Source: Clostridia bacterium
Lineage (GTDB): Bacteria; Bacillota; Clostridia; Oscillospirales; CAG-272
NCBI GenBank assembly: GCA_017540285.1
Contig: JAFYBI010000132.1
Span: forward strand, 1-11,879
DNA length: 11,879 bases
Direction: 5' to 3'
The translations under genes were made by a program, and so were the position numbers. This document shows, in pieces, positions 1 through 6,464 of this stretch; position 1 is the stretch's first letter; every line of letters starts with the position of its first letter. The notes beneath the pieces were generated by a model, which was given only the letters and a program-made list of their open reading frames with translations, had not been told where the DNA came from and made no database searches.

Positions 1-1244
1 CGGAGCTTTTCCTCCTCCGTCAGGATATCGAGGCCGATCTTCAGCGTCGCGAGCGCGGAGAGAAGGTGCGTGCGCATGAAGTTCGGAAGGTTCATCCGGC
101 TGTCGGGTCGGCGCAGGAACACGGGACGCCCTTCGTTGACGTCGGTGATCCCCTCGCCGGAGAAGTAGTTGTAGGAAAGGAGACCGCCGCAGTCCGGATC
201 GCCTTCGAGCGCGGAGAGAAGCAGCAGGTCGTAGAGGTCGGGCTTGGAGATCGCGAGCCCCGCGCGCTTCGCGAACTCGCCGAAGAGCCCGATCCACGCG
301 TTGATATCGGACGTGCAGTTGTTGCAGTGGACCATCGCGACCGGGAGACCGTCCGGCGTCGTCACCATGTCGATCTCGCGGTGCACGCCGGGCAGATGAT
401 CGACGACGACCATCGCGAAGTCAGACGTGCCGGCGGAGACGTTGCCGGTGTAGAGCCGCACGGAATCGGTGGCGGTCATGCCGGTCCCCGCGTCGCCCTC
501 GGGCGGGCAGAACGGGATCCCGGGTTTGAGATCGCCGGCCGGGTCGAGGAATCGCGCGCCTTCTTCGGTGAGCACGCCCGCTTCCTCACCGGCGGTCAGC
601 ACGGAGGGAAGGACGGACGACGCGGTCCACGGGAATCCGTACGGTGCGAGGAGCTCGTCGAACTTTTGCAGCATCGCAGCGTCGTAGTCGAGCGTTGCGG
701 AATCGATCGGGAAGACGCCGGACGCTTCGCCCACGCCGAGGGTGCGTCGCCCGGTCAGCTTTTCGTGCAGATACCCCGCGACCGTCGTGATGTGGTCAAG
801 GCGGGGAAGATGCTCCTCGCCGTTCAGAACGGCCTGATAGAGGTGCGCGACGCTCCACCGCTGAGGGATGTTGAACCCGAGGAGCGCGGTGAGCTTTTCC
901 GCCGCCTCGCCGGTGATCGTGTTGCGCCATGTGCGGAAGGGCACGAGCAGATTGCCCGCCGCGTCGAACGCCATGTAGCCGTGCATCATCCCGGAGACGC
1001 CGATCGCACCGACCGAGGTGAGCGGTTCGCCGAACTTCGCTTTCACGTCTGCCGCGAGGTTCGCGTAGCAGTCGCGGATGCCTGTGTGGATGTCGTCGAG
1101 GGAATAGGTCCAGACGCCGCCCTCGAGGCGGTTTTCCCAGTCGTGGGAACCGGAGGCGATGATCTTGAAGCTTTCGTCGAGGAGGACGCCTTTGATGCGG
1201 GTGGAGCCGAGCTCGATCCCGAGCGTCGCGTTCTTGAAGTCCAT
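1..1244 (-). CDS. FGGY-family carbohydrate kinase (xylulokinase-like), C-terminus beyond left edge
   Basis: Enzymes of this family phosphorylate a sugar or polyol with ATP in the cytoplasm. 414 codons are visible and the reading frame is still open at the window edge; the family is usually about 500 residues, so roughly the last fifth is missing. The N-terminal phosphate motif is GIELGSTRIKG (residues 9-19). GVSGMMHGY (82-90) matches the GxSGQMHG motif of xylulokinases. EGDAGTG (249-255) holds D251, the probable catalytic base, followed by GNVSAGTS (267-274), the second phosphate motif at the FGGY_C domain start. The start at 1244 is supported by AAAGGA six bases upstream and by a consensus promoter (1286-1314). 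The gene lies downstream of hydE but behind a terminator, so it is probably transcribed on its own. The family call is secure. The substrate cannot be read from the sequence: xylulose is only one option, and the Glu at position 11 places it in a divergent subgroup. Confidence 0.88.
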   Translation of the reverse strand, partial: MDFKNATLGIELGSTRIKGVLLDESFKIIASGSHDWENRLEGGVWTYSLDDIHTGIRDCYANLAADVKAKFGEPLTSVGAIGVSGMMHGYMAFDAAGNLLVPFRTWRNTITGEAAEKLTALLGFNIPQRWSVAHLYQAVLNGEEHLPRLDHITTVAGYLHEKLTGRRTLGVGEASGVFPIDSATLDYDAAMLQKFDELLAPYGFPWTASSVLPSVLTAGEEAGVLTEEGARFLDPAGDLKPGIPFCPPEGDAGTGMTATDSVRLYTGNVSAGTSDFAMVVVDHLPGVHREIDMVTTPDGLPVAMVHCNNCTSDINAWIGLFGEFAKRAGLAISKPDLYDLLLLSALEGDPDCGGLLSYNYFSGEGITDVNEGRPVFLRRPDSRMNLPNFMRTHLLSALATLKIGLDILTEEEKL

Positions 1245-1285
1245 GAGTGATCCTTTCCTGTCAGAGCAGATTTTTACCTGATACC

Positions 1286-1314
1286 ATTATGCCGTATTTT
1301 CCGCGATTTGTCAA
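1286..1314 (-). promoter_or_regulatory. SigA-type promoter of the FGGY kinase gene
   Basis: On the minus strand, TTGACA (1314-1309) is followed by a 17-base spacer and CATAAT (1291-1286). Five of six -10 bases and all six -35 bases match the consensus. The implied transcript starts about 35 bases before the kinase start codon, and the promoter begins just downstream of the hydE terminator. Confidence 0.85.
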
Positions 1315-1335
1315 GCCAATGGAGCCGAAAAACCG

Positions 1336-1358
1336 AAAAAAAGCCCGCCCGGGGCTTT
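1336..1358 (-). terminator. Rho-independent terminator of hydE
   Basis: Read on the minus strand, AAAGCCC and GGGCTTT form a 7-bp stem around a 5-base loop, and the T-run continues for four more bases. It starts about 20 bases after the hydE stop codon. It separates hydE from the kinase gene, which has its own promoter immediately downstream. Confidence 0.85.
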
Positions 1359-1377
1359 CCTTCGTTCGGTTCGGAGC

Positions 1378-2421
1378 TCATTTCGCGTCGCCGCGGGAAC
1401 AGACGACCCGGTATCCGGCGGCTTCCACGCGGCGGTCGAGGCAGACCCGGCACTCCGCCGCCTCTTCTCCCGTGCAGATCTTGTTCTCATAGAGCTCGTA
1501 TTTCTTCCGCACGTCCTTCGGGGAGAGGTTCGGCATGATGACGTTCGCGCCTGCCCTGAGCCCCATTTCGCGCCCCTTCGGATGGATCGTCCCGAGGGCG
1601 GTCGTCGCGGGGATCAGTGCGCGCGGGAACATCAGCCGCAGGATCGCGATGAGCCGCAGCGTCATCGAAAGGCTCCCGTTCGGCATGTCGCGAAAGGGCG
1701 TGTCCCGGTGCGTGAGATACGGCCCGATCCCGATCATGTGAGGCCCCAGCTCTTCGAGGAAGCGCAGATCGTGGAGCAGGTTTTCCGTCGTCTGATACGG
1801 CGAGCCGATCATCATTCCCGCGCCGACCTGATAGCCGATCTCTTTCAGATCGAAGAGACAGCGCTTGCGGTTCTCGAGGCTCATCGAGGCGGGGTGCAGC
1901 TTCGCGTAGTGATCGCCGTCCGCCGTCTCGTGCCGGAGCAGATAACGGTCCGCACCCGCGTCGAAATACGCCTGATAGCTCGCGCGGCTCTTCTCCCCGA
2001 CGGAGAGGGTGATGGCGCAGGACGGGAACCGCTTCCGGATCTCCGAGACGATCGTCACGAGCTTCTCATCGGTATAGAACGGGTCCTCGCCGCCCTGGAG
2101 CACGAAGGTCCGGTAGCCGAGGGAGAATCCCTCCGCGCAGCACGAGAGGATCTCCTCTTCCGTCAGACGGTAGCGCGAGACGTTCCGGTTGTCCCGCCGG
2201 ATGCCGCAGTAGAAGCAGTTGTTTTTGCAGACGTTCGTGAATTCGATCAGCCCGCGGAGGTAGACGTCGATCCCGTAGACTTCGCGCCGGACCCGGTCCG
2301 CCTCCGCGAAGAGCAGGGCGTCGACCCCGTCCGCCTCATCGGCCGTGAGAAGCGCGAGAAAACCATCGTCCGGGAGCGTGTGTTCCGCGGCGAGCGCAGC
2401 GATCAGTGTTTTGGGATCCAT
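1378..2421 (-). CDS. hydE: [FeFe]-hydrogenase H-cluster radical SAM maturase HydE
   Basis: HydE is a cytoplasmic radical SAM enzyme that helps build the 2Fe subcluster of [FeFe]-hydrogenase together with HydF and HydG. The product from the chosen start is 347 residues, close to the roughly 350 typical of HydE. The radical SAM cluster motif CxxxCxxC is C65-C69-C72, in the context EFTNVCKNNCFYCGIRRDN. A C-terminal CX7CX2C (C316, C324, C327) matches the auxiliary cluster site known from Thermotoga HydE, which separates this protein from BioB and PylB relatives. A longer frame begins at 2454, but the ATG at 2421 has GGAGG five bases upstream while the 2454 ATG has no convincing ribosome site. The gene is alone between its own promoter and terminator; hydF, hydG and a hydrogenase are not in the window. 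PylB is the main alternative and is disfavoured by the absence of any pyrrolysine gene. Confidence 0.93.
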   Translation of the reverse strand: MDPKTLIAALAAEHTLPDDGFLALLTADEADGVDALLFAEADRVRREVYGIDVYLRGLIEFTNVCKNNCFYCGIRRDNRNVSRYRLTEEEILSCCAEGFSLGYRTFVLQGGEDPFYTDEKLVTIVSEIRKRFPSCAITLSVGEKSRASYQAYFDAGADRYLLRHETADGDHYAKLHPASMSLENRKRCLFDLKEIGYQVGAGMMIGSPYQTTENLLHDLRFLEELGPHMIGIGPYLTHRDTPFRDMPNGSLSMTLRLIAILRLMFPRALIPATTALGTIHPKGREMGLRAGANVIMPNLSPKDVRKKYELYENKICTGEEAAECRVCLDRRVEAAGYRVVCSRGDAK

Positions 2422-2426
2422 GACGA

Positions 2427-2431
2427 CCTCC
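2427..2431 (-). promoter_or_regulatory. Ribosome binding site that fixes the hydE start
   Basis: GGAGG on the minus strand lies five bases before the ATG at 2421. The upstream in-frame ATG at 2454 has only GTCGGA-like sequence before it, so the shorter product is preferred. Confidence 0.75.
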
Positions 2432-2483
2432 GTCCTGTCTGCCGAATCGGTCATTCCGACCGTACCCGGCGGGTTCCGCGGCT

Positions 2484-2512
2484 ATTATATCCCAAATCCG
2501 GCGTCTTGTCAA
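2484..2512 (-). promoter_or_regulatory. Perfect-consensus SigA-type promoter of hydE
   Basis: The minus strand carries TTGACA (2512-2507), a 17-base spacer and TATAAT (2489-2484), a full match to the vegetative consensus. The leader to the chosen hydE start is about 55 bases. An A-run on the minus strand (2527-2521, the T-run on the plus strand) lies just upstream of the -35 and could act as an UP element. Confidence 0.9.
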
Positions 2513-2528
2513 GGGATGTGTTTTTTTG

Positions 2529-2547
2529 GAGAACTTTTCGAGAACTT
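2529..2547. repeat. Two GAGAACTT direct repeats at 11-base spacing between divergent promoters
   Basis: GAGAACTT occurs at 2529-2536 and again at 2540-2547, giving an 11-base period of about one helical turn. The pair sits between the -35 of hydE (2507-2512) and the -35 of the plus-strand operon (2560-2565). This is where a regulator shared by both promoters would bind. No regulator gene is visible and chance is possible. Confidence 0.35.
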
Positions 2548-2559
2548 CGCCCGAATCTC

Positions 2560-2588
2560 TTGCAAAACGGGTGTAAAATGATTATAAT
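2560..2588 (+). promoter_or_regulatory. SigA-type promoter of the six-gene envelope operon
   Basis: TTGCAA (2560-2565), a 17-base spacer and TATAAT (2583-2588) form a near-consensus promoter. The leader to the ATG at 2660 is about 65 bases. It is the only good plus-strand promoter I see before the six co-directional genes. It is divergent from the hydE promoter, with the two -35 elements about 47 bases apart. Confidence 0.83.
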
Positions 2589-2635
2589 ATAATGGGTTTT
2601 TATCCTGACGTTCAAATACCGCAGAATGGAAAAAC

Positions 2636-2647
2636 GGGCTTCGGCCC
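2636..2647 (+). other. UUCG-loop hairpin in the operon leader, 12 bases before the first start codon
   Basis: GGGC-TTCG-GCCC forms a 4-bp GC stem closed by the very stable UUCG tetraloop. It ends 12 bases before the ATG at 2660 and has no T-run, so it is not a terminator. It could affect ribosome access, because the start codon has only a weak GGA ribosome site. Confidence 0.45.
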
Positions 2648-2659
2648 TTCGGATACGAC

Positions 2660-4078
2660 ATGGTCTTTTCATCCGCCGTCTTTCTCTTCCTCTTCCTTCC
2701 CGCCGTCTGGATCCTGCACGCGCTGATCCCCGCGAAATACCTCCGCGCGCGCAACGTCCTGCTCGGGATCGCCAGCATCCTCTTCTACGCATACGGCGAG
2801 CCGATCTACATCCTTTTGATGCTCGGCTCGGTGCTGATCAACTACGCCGCCGCCCGCCTCATCTCCTCCGCCGCGGAAAAGGGAAGCGTGAGCCGGAAAA
2901 AGGCGTTCACGGTCCTCGCGGTGATCGTCAATCTCGCGATCCTCGGCTTCTTCAAATACGTCCCGTGGCTCGTGTCGCTCATAAATGCGCATACGCCGCT
3001 CTCCCTCCCCGTCCCCGGTTTCACCATGCCGATCGGCATTTCGTTCTATACCTTCCAGATCCTCTCCTACGTCCTCGACGTCTCGAAGGGGACCGCGGAC
3101 GCGCAGAAGAACTTCTTCAATCTCCTGCTCTACATCTCCTTCTTCCCCCAGCTCATCGCCGGGCCGATCGTCACCTACAACGAGATCCGCGAACAGCTCA
3201 CCTGCCGCGAGGTCACGGCGGAGAAGACGGCCCGCGGGATCAAGCGCTTCCTTTTCGGCCTCTCGAAAAAGCTCCTCATCTCGAACACCGCCGCCGTGAT
3301 CGCGGACGCAGCGTTCGGCGCCGCTGCGCTCACGACCTCCCTTGCCTGGGCCGGCGCCGTCGGGTACTGCATCCAGATCTATTTTGACTTCTCCGGCTAC
3401 TCCGACATGGCCGTCGGACTGGCTTCGCTCTTCGGATTCCGCATCGGCGAGAACTTCAACTATCCCTATTCCGCCGTCAGCATCCGCGACTTCTGGAAGC
3501 GCTGGCACATCTCGCTCACCTCGTGGTTCCGCACCTACGTCTATTTCCCGCTCGGCGGCAACCGCAAAGGCGGCGCGCGTACGGTGCTCAACCGCTACAT
3601 CGTCTTTTTCCTGACCGGCTTCTGGCACGGCGCGAACTTCACTTACATTCTCTGGGGCCTCTGGCACGGCACGCTCATGATGTTCGAGCGCGTGACGAAT
3701 CTCGGCCGCCTCGAAGAGAAGAAGCCTCTCCGGCCTCTGCTCCGGCTCTACACGCTGCTCTGCGTCGCCGTCGGGTTCGTGATGTTCCGCGCGCCCTCCC
3801 TCTCCGCGGGATTCTCCTATCTCGGCGCGATGTTCTCCTCCCGGCCGGGCATCTCCGAACTCGGCGCGCTCCTCACTCCGTACGCCGCCGCGGTGATGCT
3901 GACGGGGATCGTCCTCTCCATGCCGCTTCTGCCGAAGATCCGGGCGTGCGCGGCGGCATCCGGACATGCCCTTGCGTGGGACCGCGCCGAATACGTCCTC
4001 TGCGCGCCGCTCTTCGCCCTCTGCGTGATGACGCTCGCCTCGTCTTCGTTCAACCCCTTCATCTACTATATTTTCTGA
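2660..4078 (+). CDS. MBOAT-family membrane O-acyltransferase (AlgI/DltB/PatA-like)
   Basis: Members of this family move acyl groups, usually acetyl, across the membrane for O-acylation of exported polysaccharides or wall polymers. The 472-residue length fits AlgI-type proteins. The MVFSS start followed by a hydrophobic segment and a LLGIASILFYAYGEP-like stretch is the usual family N-terminus. The core reads YFDFSGYSDMAVG, then RDFWKRWHISLTSW with H283, then TGFWHGANF with H323, the position of the catalytic His in AlgI. Many membrane helices span the length. The start at 2660 has only a weak ribosome site but matches the family start exactly. The next gene begins 9 bases later and encodes the usual partner. 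The target glycan cannot be told: alginate-like, cellulose-like or peptidoglycan acylation are all possible. Teichoic acid D-alanylation is unlikely, since dltA, dltC and dltD are absent. Confidence 0.93.
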   Translation: MVFSSAVFLFLFLPAVWILHALIPAKYLRARNVLLGIASILFYAYGEPIYILLMLGSVLINYAAARLISSAAEKGSVSRKKAFTVLAVIVNLAILGFFKYVPWLVSLINAHTPLSLPVPGFTMPIGISFYTFQILSYVLDVSKGTADAQKNFFNLLLYISFFPQLIAGPIVTYNEIREQLTCREVTAEKTARGIKRFLFGLSKKLLISNTAAVIADAAFGAAALTTSLAWAGAVGYCIQIYFDFSGYSDMAVGLASLFGFRIGENFNYPYSAVSIRDFWKRWHISLTSWFRTYVYFPLGGNRKGGARTVLNRYIVFFLTGFWHGANFTYILWGLWHGTLMMFERVTNLGRLEEKKPLRPLLRLYTLLCVAVGFVMFRAPSLSAGFSYLGAMFSSRPGISELGALLTPYAAAVMLTGIVLSMPLLPKIRACAAASGHALAWDRAEYVLCAPLFALCVMTLASSSFNPFIYYIF

Positions 4079-4087
4079 GATACCGCC

Positions 4088-5197
4088 ATGACTGAAAAAC
4101 GAAAGCATCTTCCCGCGATCCTCTTCACCGCCGCCTTTTTCGCCCTGTGCGTCTTCTTTTCCCTCGGGATGCTCCTCCCGGGCGCGGCGGATACGGCGGA
4201 CAGCGGCGACATGCCCCAGCTCCTCGTCGACGGGAAGATCTCCGAGACCTCCCGCGACGACTTCGAGGAGTGGTTCTCGAAGCACTTCGCCTACCGAGAC
4301 ATCCTCGTCGACGCTTTCTCCGTCCTGAAAGAGAAGGTCTTTCGTACCGGGAACGACCAGGTGATCGTCGGGCGGGACGGCTTCCTCTTCTTCGCCGAGA
4401 CGCTTCCCGATTACACGGGCTCCGCACCGATGACCGACGAGGAGCTCACCGCCGCGGCGGACGCCCTGAAAAACCTCTCCGACTACGCACGGGAGCACGG
4501 CGCGAAGTTTGTCTTCCTCTGCGCGCCGAACAAAAATACGATCTATCCCGAGAAAATGCCCCTGACCGTCTCCTCGCGCGGGGAGGCGCCGTCGAATCTC
4601 GACCGCCTGCTGCCGCTGCTCGTGGAGCGGGGCGTGAACTGCGCCGACGTGCGTCCCGCATTGCTCGCGGCGAAGGAGGAGCGGCTCGTCTATCACAGGC
4701 GCGATTCCCACTGGAACAACGAAGGCGCGCGGATCGCCGTCAACGCCGTGCTGGAAGCCGCGGACATCCCGCTTGACCTTTTCGGCGAACCTCTCACCGC
4801 CATGACCCGCGATTTCCGCGGCGACCTCGACTCTCTCCTGTATCCGAAGACGCCCCGGTACGACGACGAATACGTTCTGGACCTCGGAGACCGCTTCCGG
4901 TATCTCTCCGGCGGGTCCGGCCTCATGAATCTCGATATCCTCACGCAGTACGGATCCGACAAGGGCCTCGGCATGGGCCGCTCGCTCGTGTTCCGGGATT
5001 CCTTCGGGAGCGCCCTGATCCCGTATTTCGCCTCGTGCAGCGGATCTGCGCGGTTCCACAGAGCGCTTCCGTACCGCATCGATCTGCTCGAGGACGCCCA
5101 GGGTGGGACGACGATCGACACGGATCTGGTGGTCGTCGAGATCGCCGAACGCAACCTGAGGAACCTGATCGGCTCGGACGCGCGCATCGTCGGATGA
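4088..5197 (+). CDS. DHHW/AlgJ-AlgX-like SGNH-type protein, partner of the MBOAT acyltransferase
   Basis: Proteins of this group sit at the outer face of the membrane and pass acetyl groups received from the MBOAT protein to a polysaccharide. The 369-residue product has one N-terminal membrane segment (about residues 9-31) and an extracellular remainder. The conserved NDQVIVGRDGFLFF block lies near residues 93-106. The D-S-H-W motif has D206 and H208 in the context RRDSHWNNEGA. The Ser motif is FRDSFGS with S305, the likely nucleophile. These three residues form the expected Ser-His-Asp set. The gene starts 9 bases after the MBOAT stop, and MBOAT plus DHHW pairs are a common two-gene cassette in Bacillota. 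The start codon lacks a strong ribosome site, so translational coupling with the MBOAT gene is likely. Confidence 0.85.
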   Translation: MTEKRKHLPAILFTAAFFALCVFFSLGMLLPGAADTADSGDMPQLLVDGKISETSRDDFEEWFSKHFAYRDILVDAFSVLKEKVFRTGNDQVIVGRDGFLFFAETLPDYTGSAPMTDEELTAAADALKNLSDYAREHGAKFVFLCAPNKNTIYPEKMPLTVSSRGEAPSNLDRLLPLLVERGVNCADVRPALLAAKEERLVYHRRDSHWNNEGARIAVNAVLEAADIPLDLFGEPLTAMTRDFRGDLDSLLYPKTPRYDDEYVLDLGDRFRYLSGGSGLMNLDILTQYGSDKGLGMGRSLVFRDSFGSALIPYFASCSGSARFHRALPYRIDLLEDAQGGTTIDTDLVVVEIAERNLRNLIGSDARIVG

Positions 5198-5214
5198 ATA
5201 AAGGATTTTGAACC

Positions 5215-6450
5215 ATGAGAAAACTGCTTTCGATACTTTTGATTCTCGCACTCCTGGCGGGCCTGACACCCGTCCTGTCGTCCTGCGCCCGCGACCCCGG
5301 CGAGGTTGTGACGCAGACCGCGGAATCCGTGATGAACGCGCTGCACCTCGCGGACAAGGTGAACTTCCACACCGAAAGCTGGTACTTCGCCGAAAACCGC
5401 GTGTTCGAGCAGTACGATATGGCAAAGGAAATGGGCATCACGTTCGAGCGGGTCTCGGATATCGAGGCGGACGAGGACGCGGAAACCCTCTGGCAGCCGG
5501 AGCCCGTTCCCGAAGACGTCCCGGAGCCGAACATCACGGAGCCGGGGAACGGCGGGTTCCTCATGCGGGTCTACGATTCGATGACCCTGTATGCCTCCCC
5601 GGACGACGCCTCCGCCGTGAAGGACACCCTCTCCGCCGGAACGATCGTAGAGCTGCGCGAGCAAAAGGATTCCCCGTGGGCCGAGGTTTTCTCCGAGAGC
5701 GGCGAATCCCTCGGATACGCGAAGGACGGCTTTCTGCATGCGATCGACAGGGACTGCGGCGTCTACGCGACCCTTCCGATCGAATACGGCCAGGCAAAGA
5801 CCAACCAGGAGACCTACGTACAGGCATATTCGCACCTTGTCGATATCCGCCAGTACTTCAACACCGTCGAGACCTATGCCGAGGACTTCTCGGATCTCGA
5901 TCTCAGCGACGTGGACTTCGTCGTCAGCATGAAGCTCTCGACCGACGACACCTCCATCGGCGAGCCGTTCTATCACCGGAACCTCTGCCTGCTCCAGTAC
6001 GACCTTCTGCCCATGATGAAGGCGGCGGCGGAGCGTTTCAAGCGGGACGGCTATACCATCATCATCTACGACGCCTACCGGCCGACCAGCGTGCAGCAGC
6101 GGTGGTTCGACGTCATTCGCGTGCACAAGTGGGTCGCGGACCCGAAGATCGGCATGGGCGGCGTCCATGACCGCGGCACGGCCGTGGATATCTCGCTGAT
6201 CGATTCGGCGGGGCATCTCTGCGAAATGCCGACGCCGATGCACACCTTCACCGAGGCGAGCGACCGGCGCAGCACCCTCATGACCGCAACCGCGCGCGCC
6301 AATATGGACTACATGCTCGGCGTCATGCTCGAATGCGGCTTTACATACATCCAGTCCGAGTGGTGGCACTTCCAGGACGTCAACACGCTGTATTACCTGC
6401 CGACGGATCATCCGATCGATGACATCCCGCTGGCGGTCTTTGAAAACTGA
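5215..6450 (+). CDS. Lipoprotein with SH3-like domain and VanX-type D-Ala-D-Ala dipeptidase domain (peptidase M15)
   Basis: VanX enzymes are zinc dipeptidases that split D-Ala-D-Ala. This 411-residue protein starts with a lipoprotein signal whose lipobox LSSC puts C24 as the anchored residue, so it should act outside the membrane. An acidic Pro-rich linker is followed by an SH3-like beta domain (about 112-178; GFLMRVYDSMTLYASPDD is typical) that could bind wall glycan or peptide. The catalytic domain (about 235-405) keeps YDAYRP with R289, GVHDRGTAVDIS with zinc ligands H318 and D325, and SEWWHF with E382 (base) and H385 (zinc). All key VanX residues are therefore present. The AAAGGA ribosome site lies 17 bases or fewer after the previous gene. 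Classical VanX is cytoplasmic and lacks both extra parts. Dipeptide specificity is unproven; another short D,D- or L,D-peptide is possible. Confidence 0.85.
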   Translation: MRKLLSILLILALLAGLTPVLSSCARDPGEVVTQTAESVMNALHLADKVNFHTESWYFAENRVFEQYDMAKEMGITFERVSDIEADEDAETLWQPEPVPEDVPEPNITEPGNGGFLMRVYDSMTLYASPDDASAVKDTLSAGTIVELREQKDSPWAEVFSESGESLGYAKDGFLHAIDRDCGVYATLPIEYGQAKTNQETYVQAYSHLVDIRQYFNTVETYAEDFSDLDLSDVDFVVSMKLSTDDTSIGEPFYHRNLCLLQYDLLPMMKAAAERFKRDGYTIIIYDAYRPTSVQQRWFDVIRVHKWVADPKIGMGGVHDRGTAVDISLIDSAGHLCEMPTPMHTFTEASDRRSTLMTATARANMDYMLGVMLECGFTYIQSEWWHFQDVNTLYYLPTDHPIDDIPLAVFEN

Positions 6451-6464
6451 GGGGAGGGGAGCGC

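Noticed and set aside
66..1250. Plus-strand open frame of 394 codons
   Set aside because: It is the antisense of the FGGY kinase, whose motifs are clear on the minus strand.
2422..2454. Start of hydE at 2454, adding 11 residues
   Set aside because: There is no ribosome site before it, whereas GGAGG precedes the ATG at 2421 and the shorter length fits the family.
2451..2792. Minus-strand frame over the divergent promoter region
   Set aside because: It covers both promoters and the MBOAT start and encodes an Arg-rich stretch with no family features.
2669..5425. Minus-strand open frame of 918 codons antisense to the acyltransferase pair
   Set aside because: It crosses the MBOAT, DHHW and VanX-like genes, which all have clear family motifs; the antisense product is low-complexity and charged.
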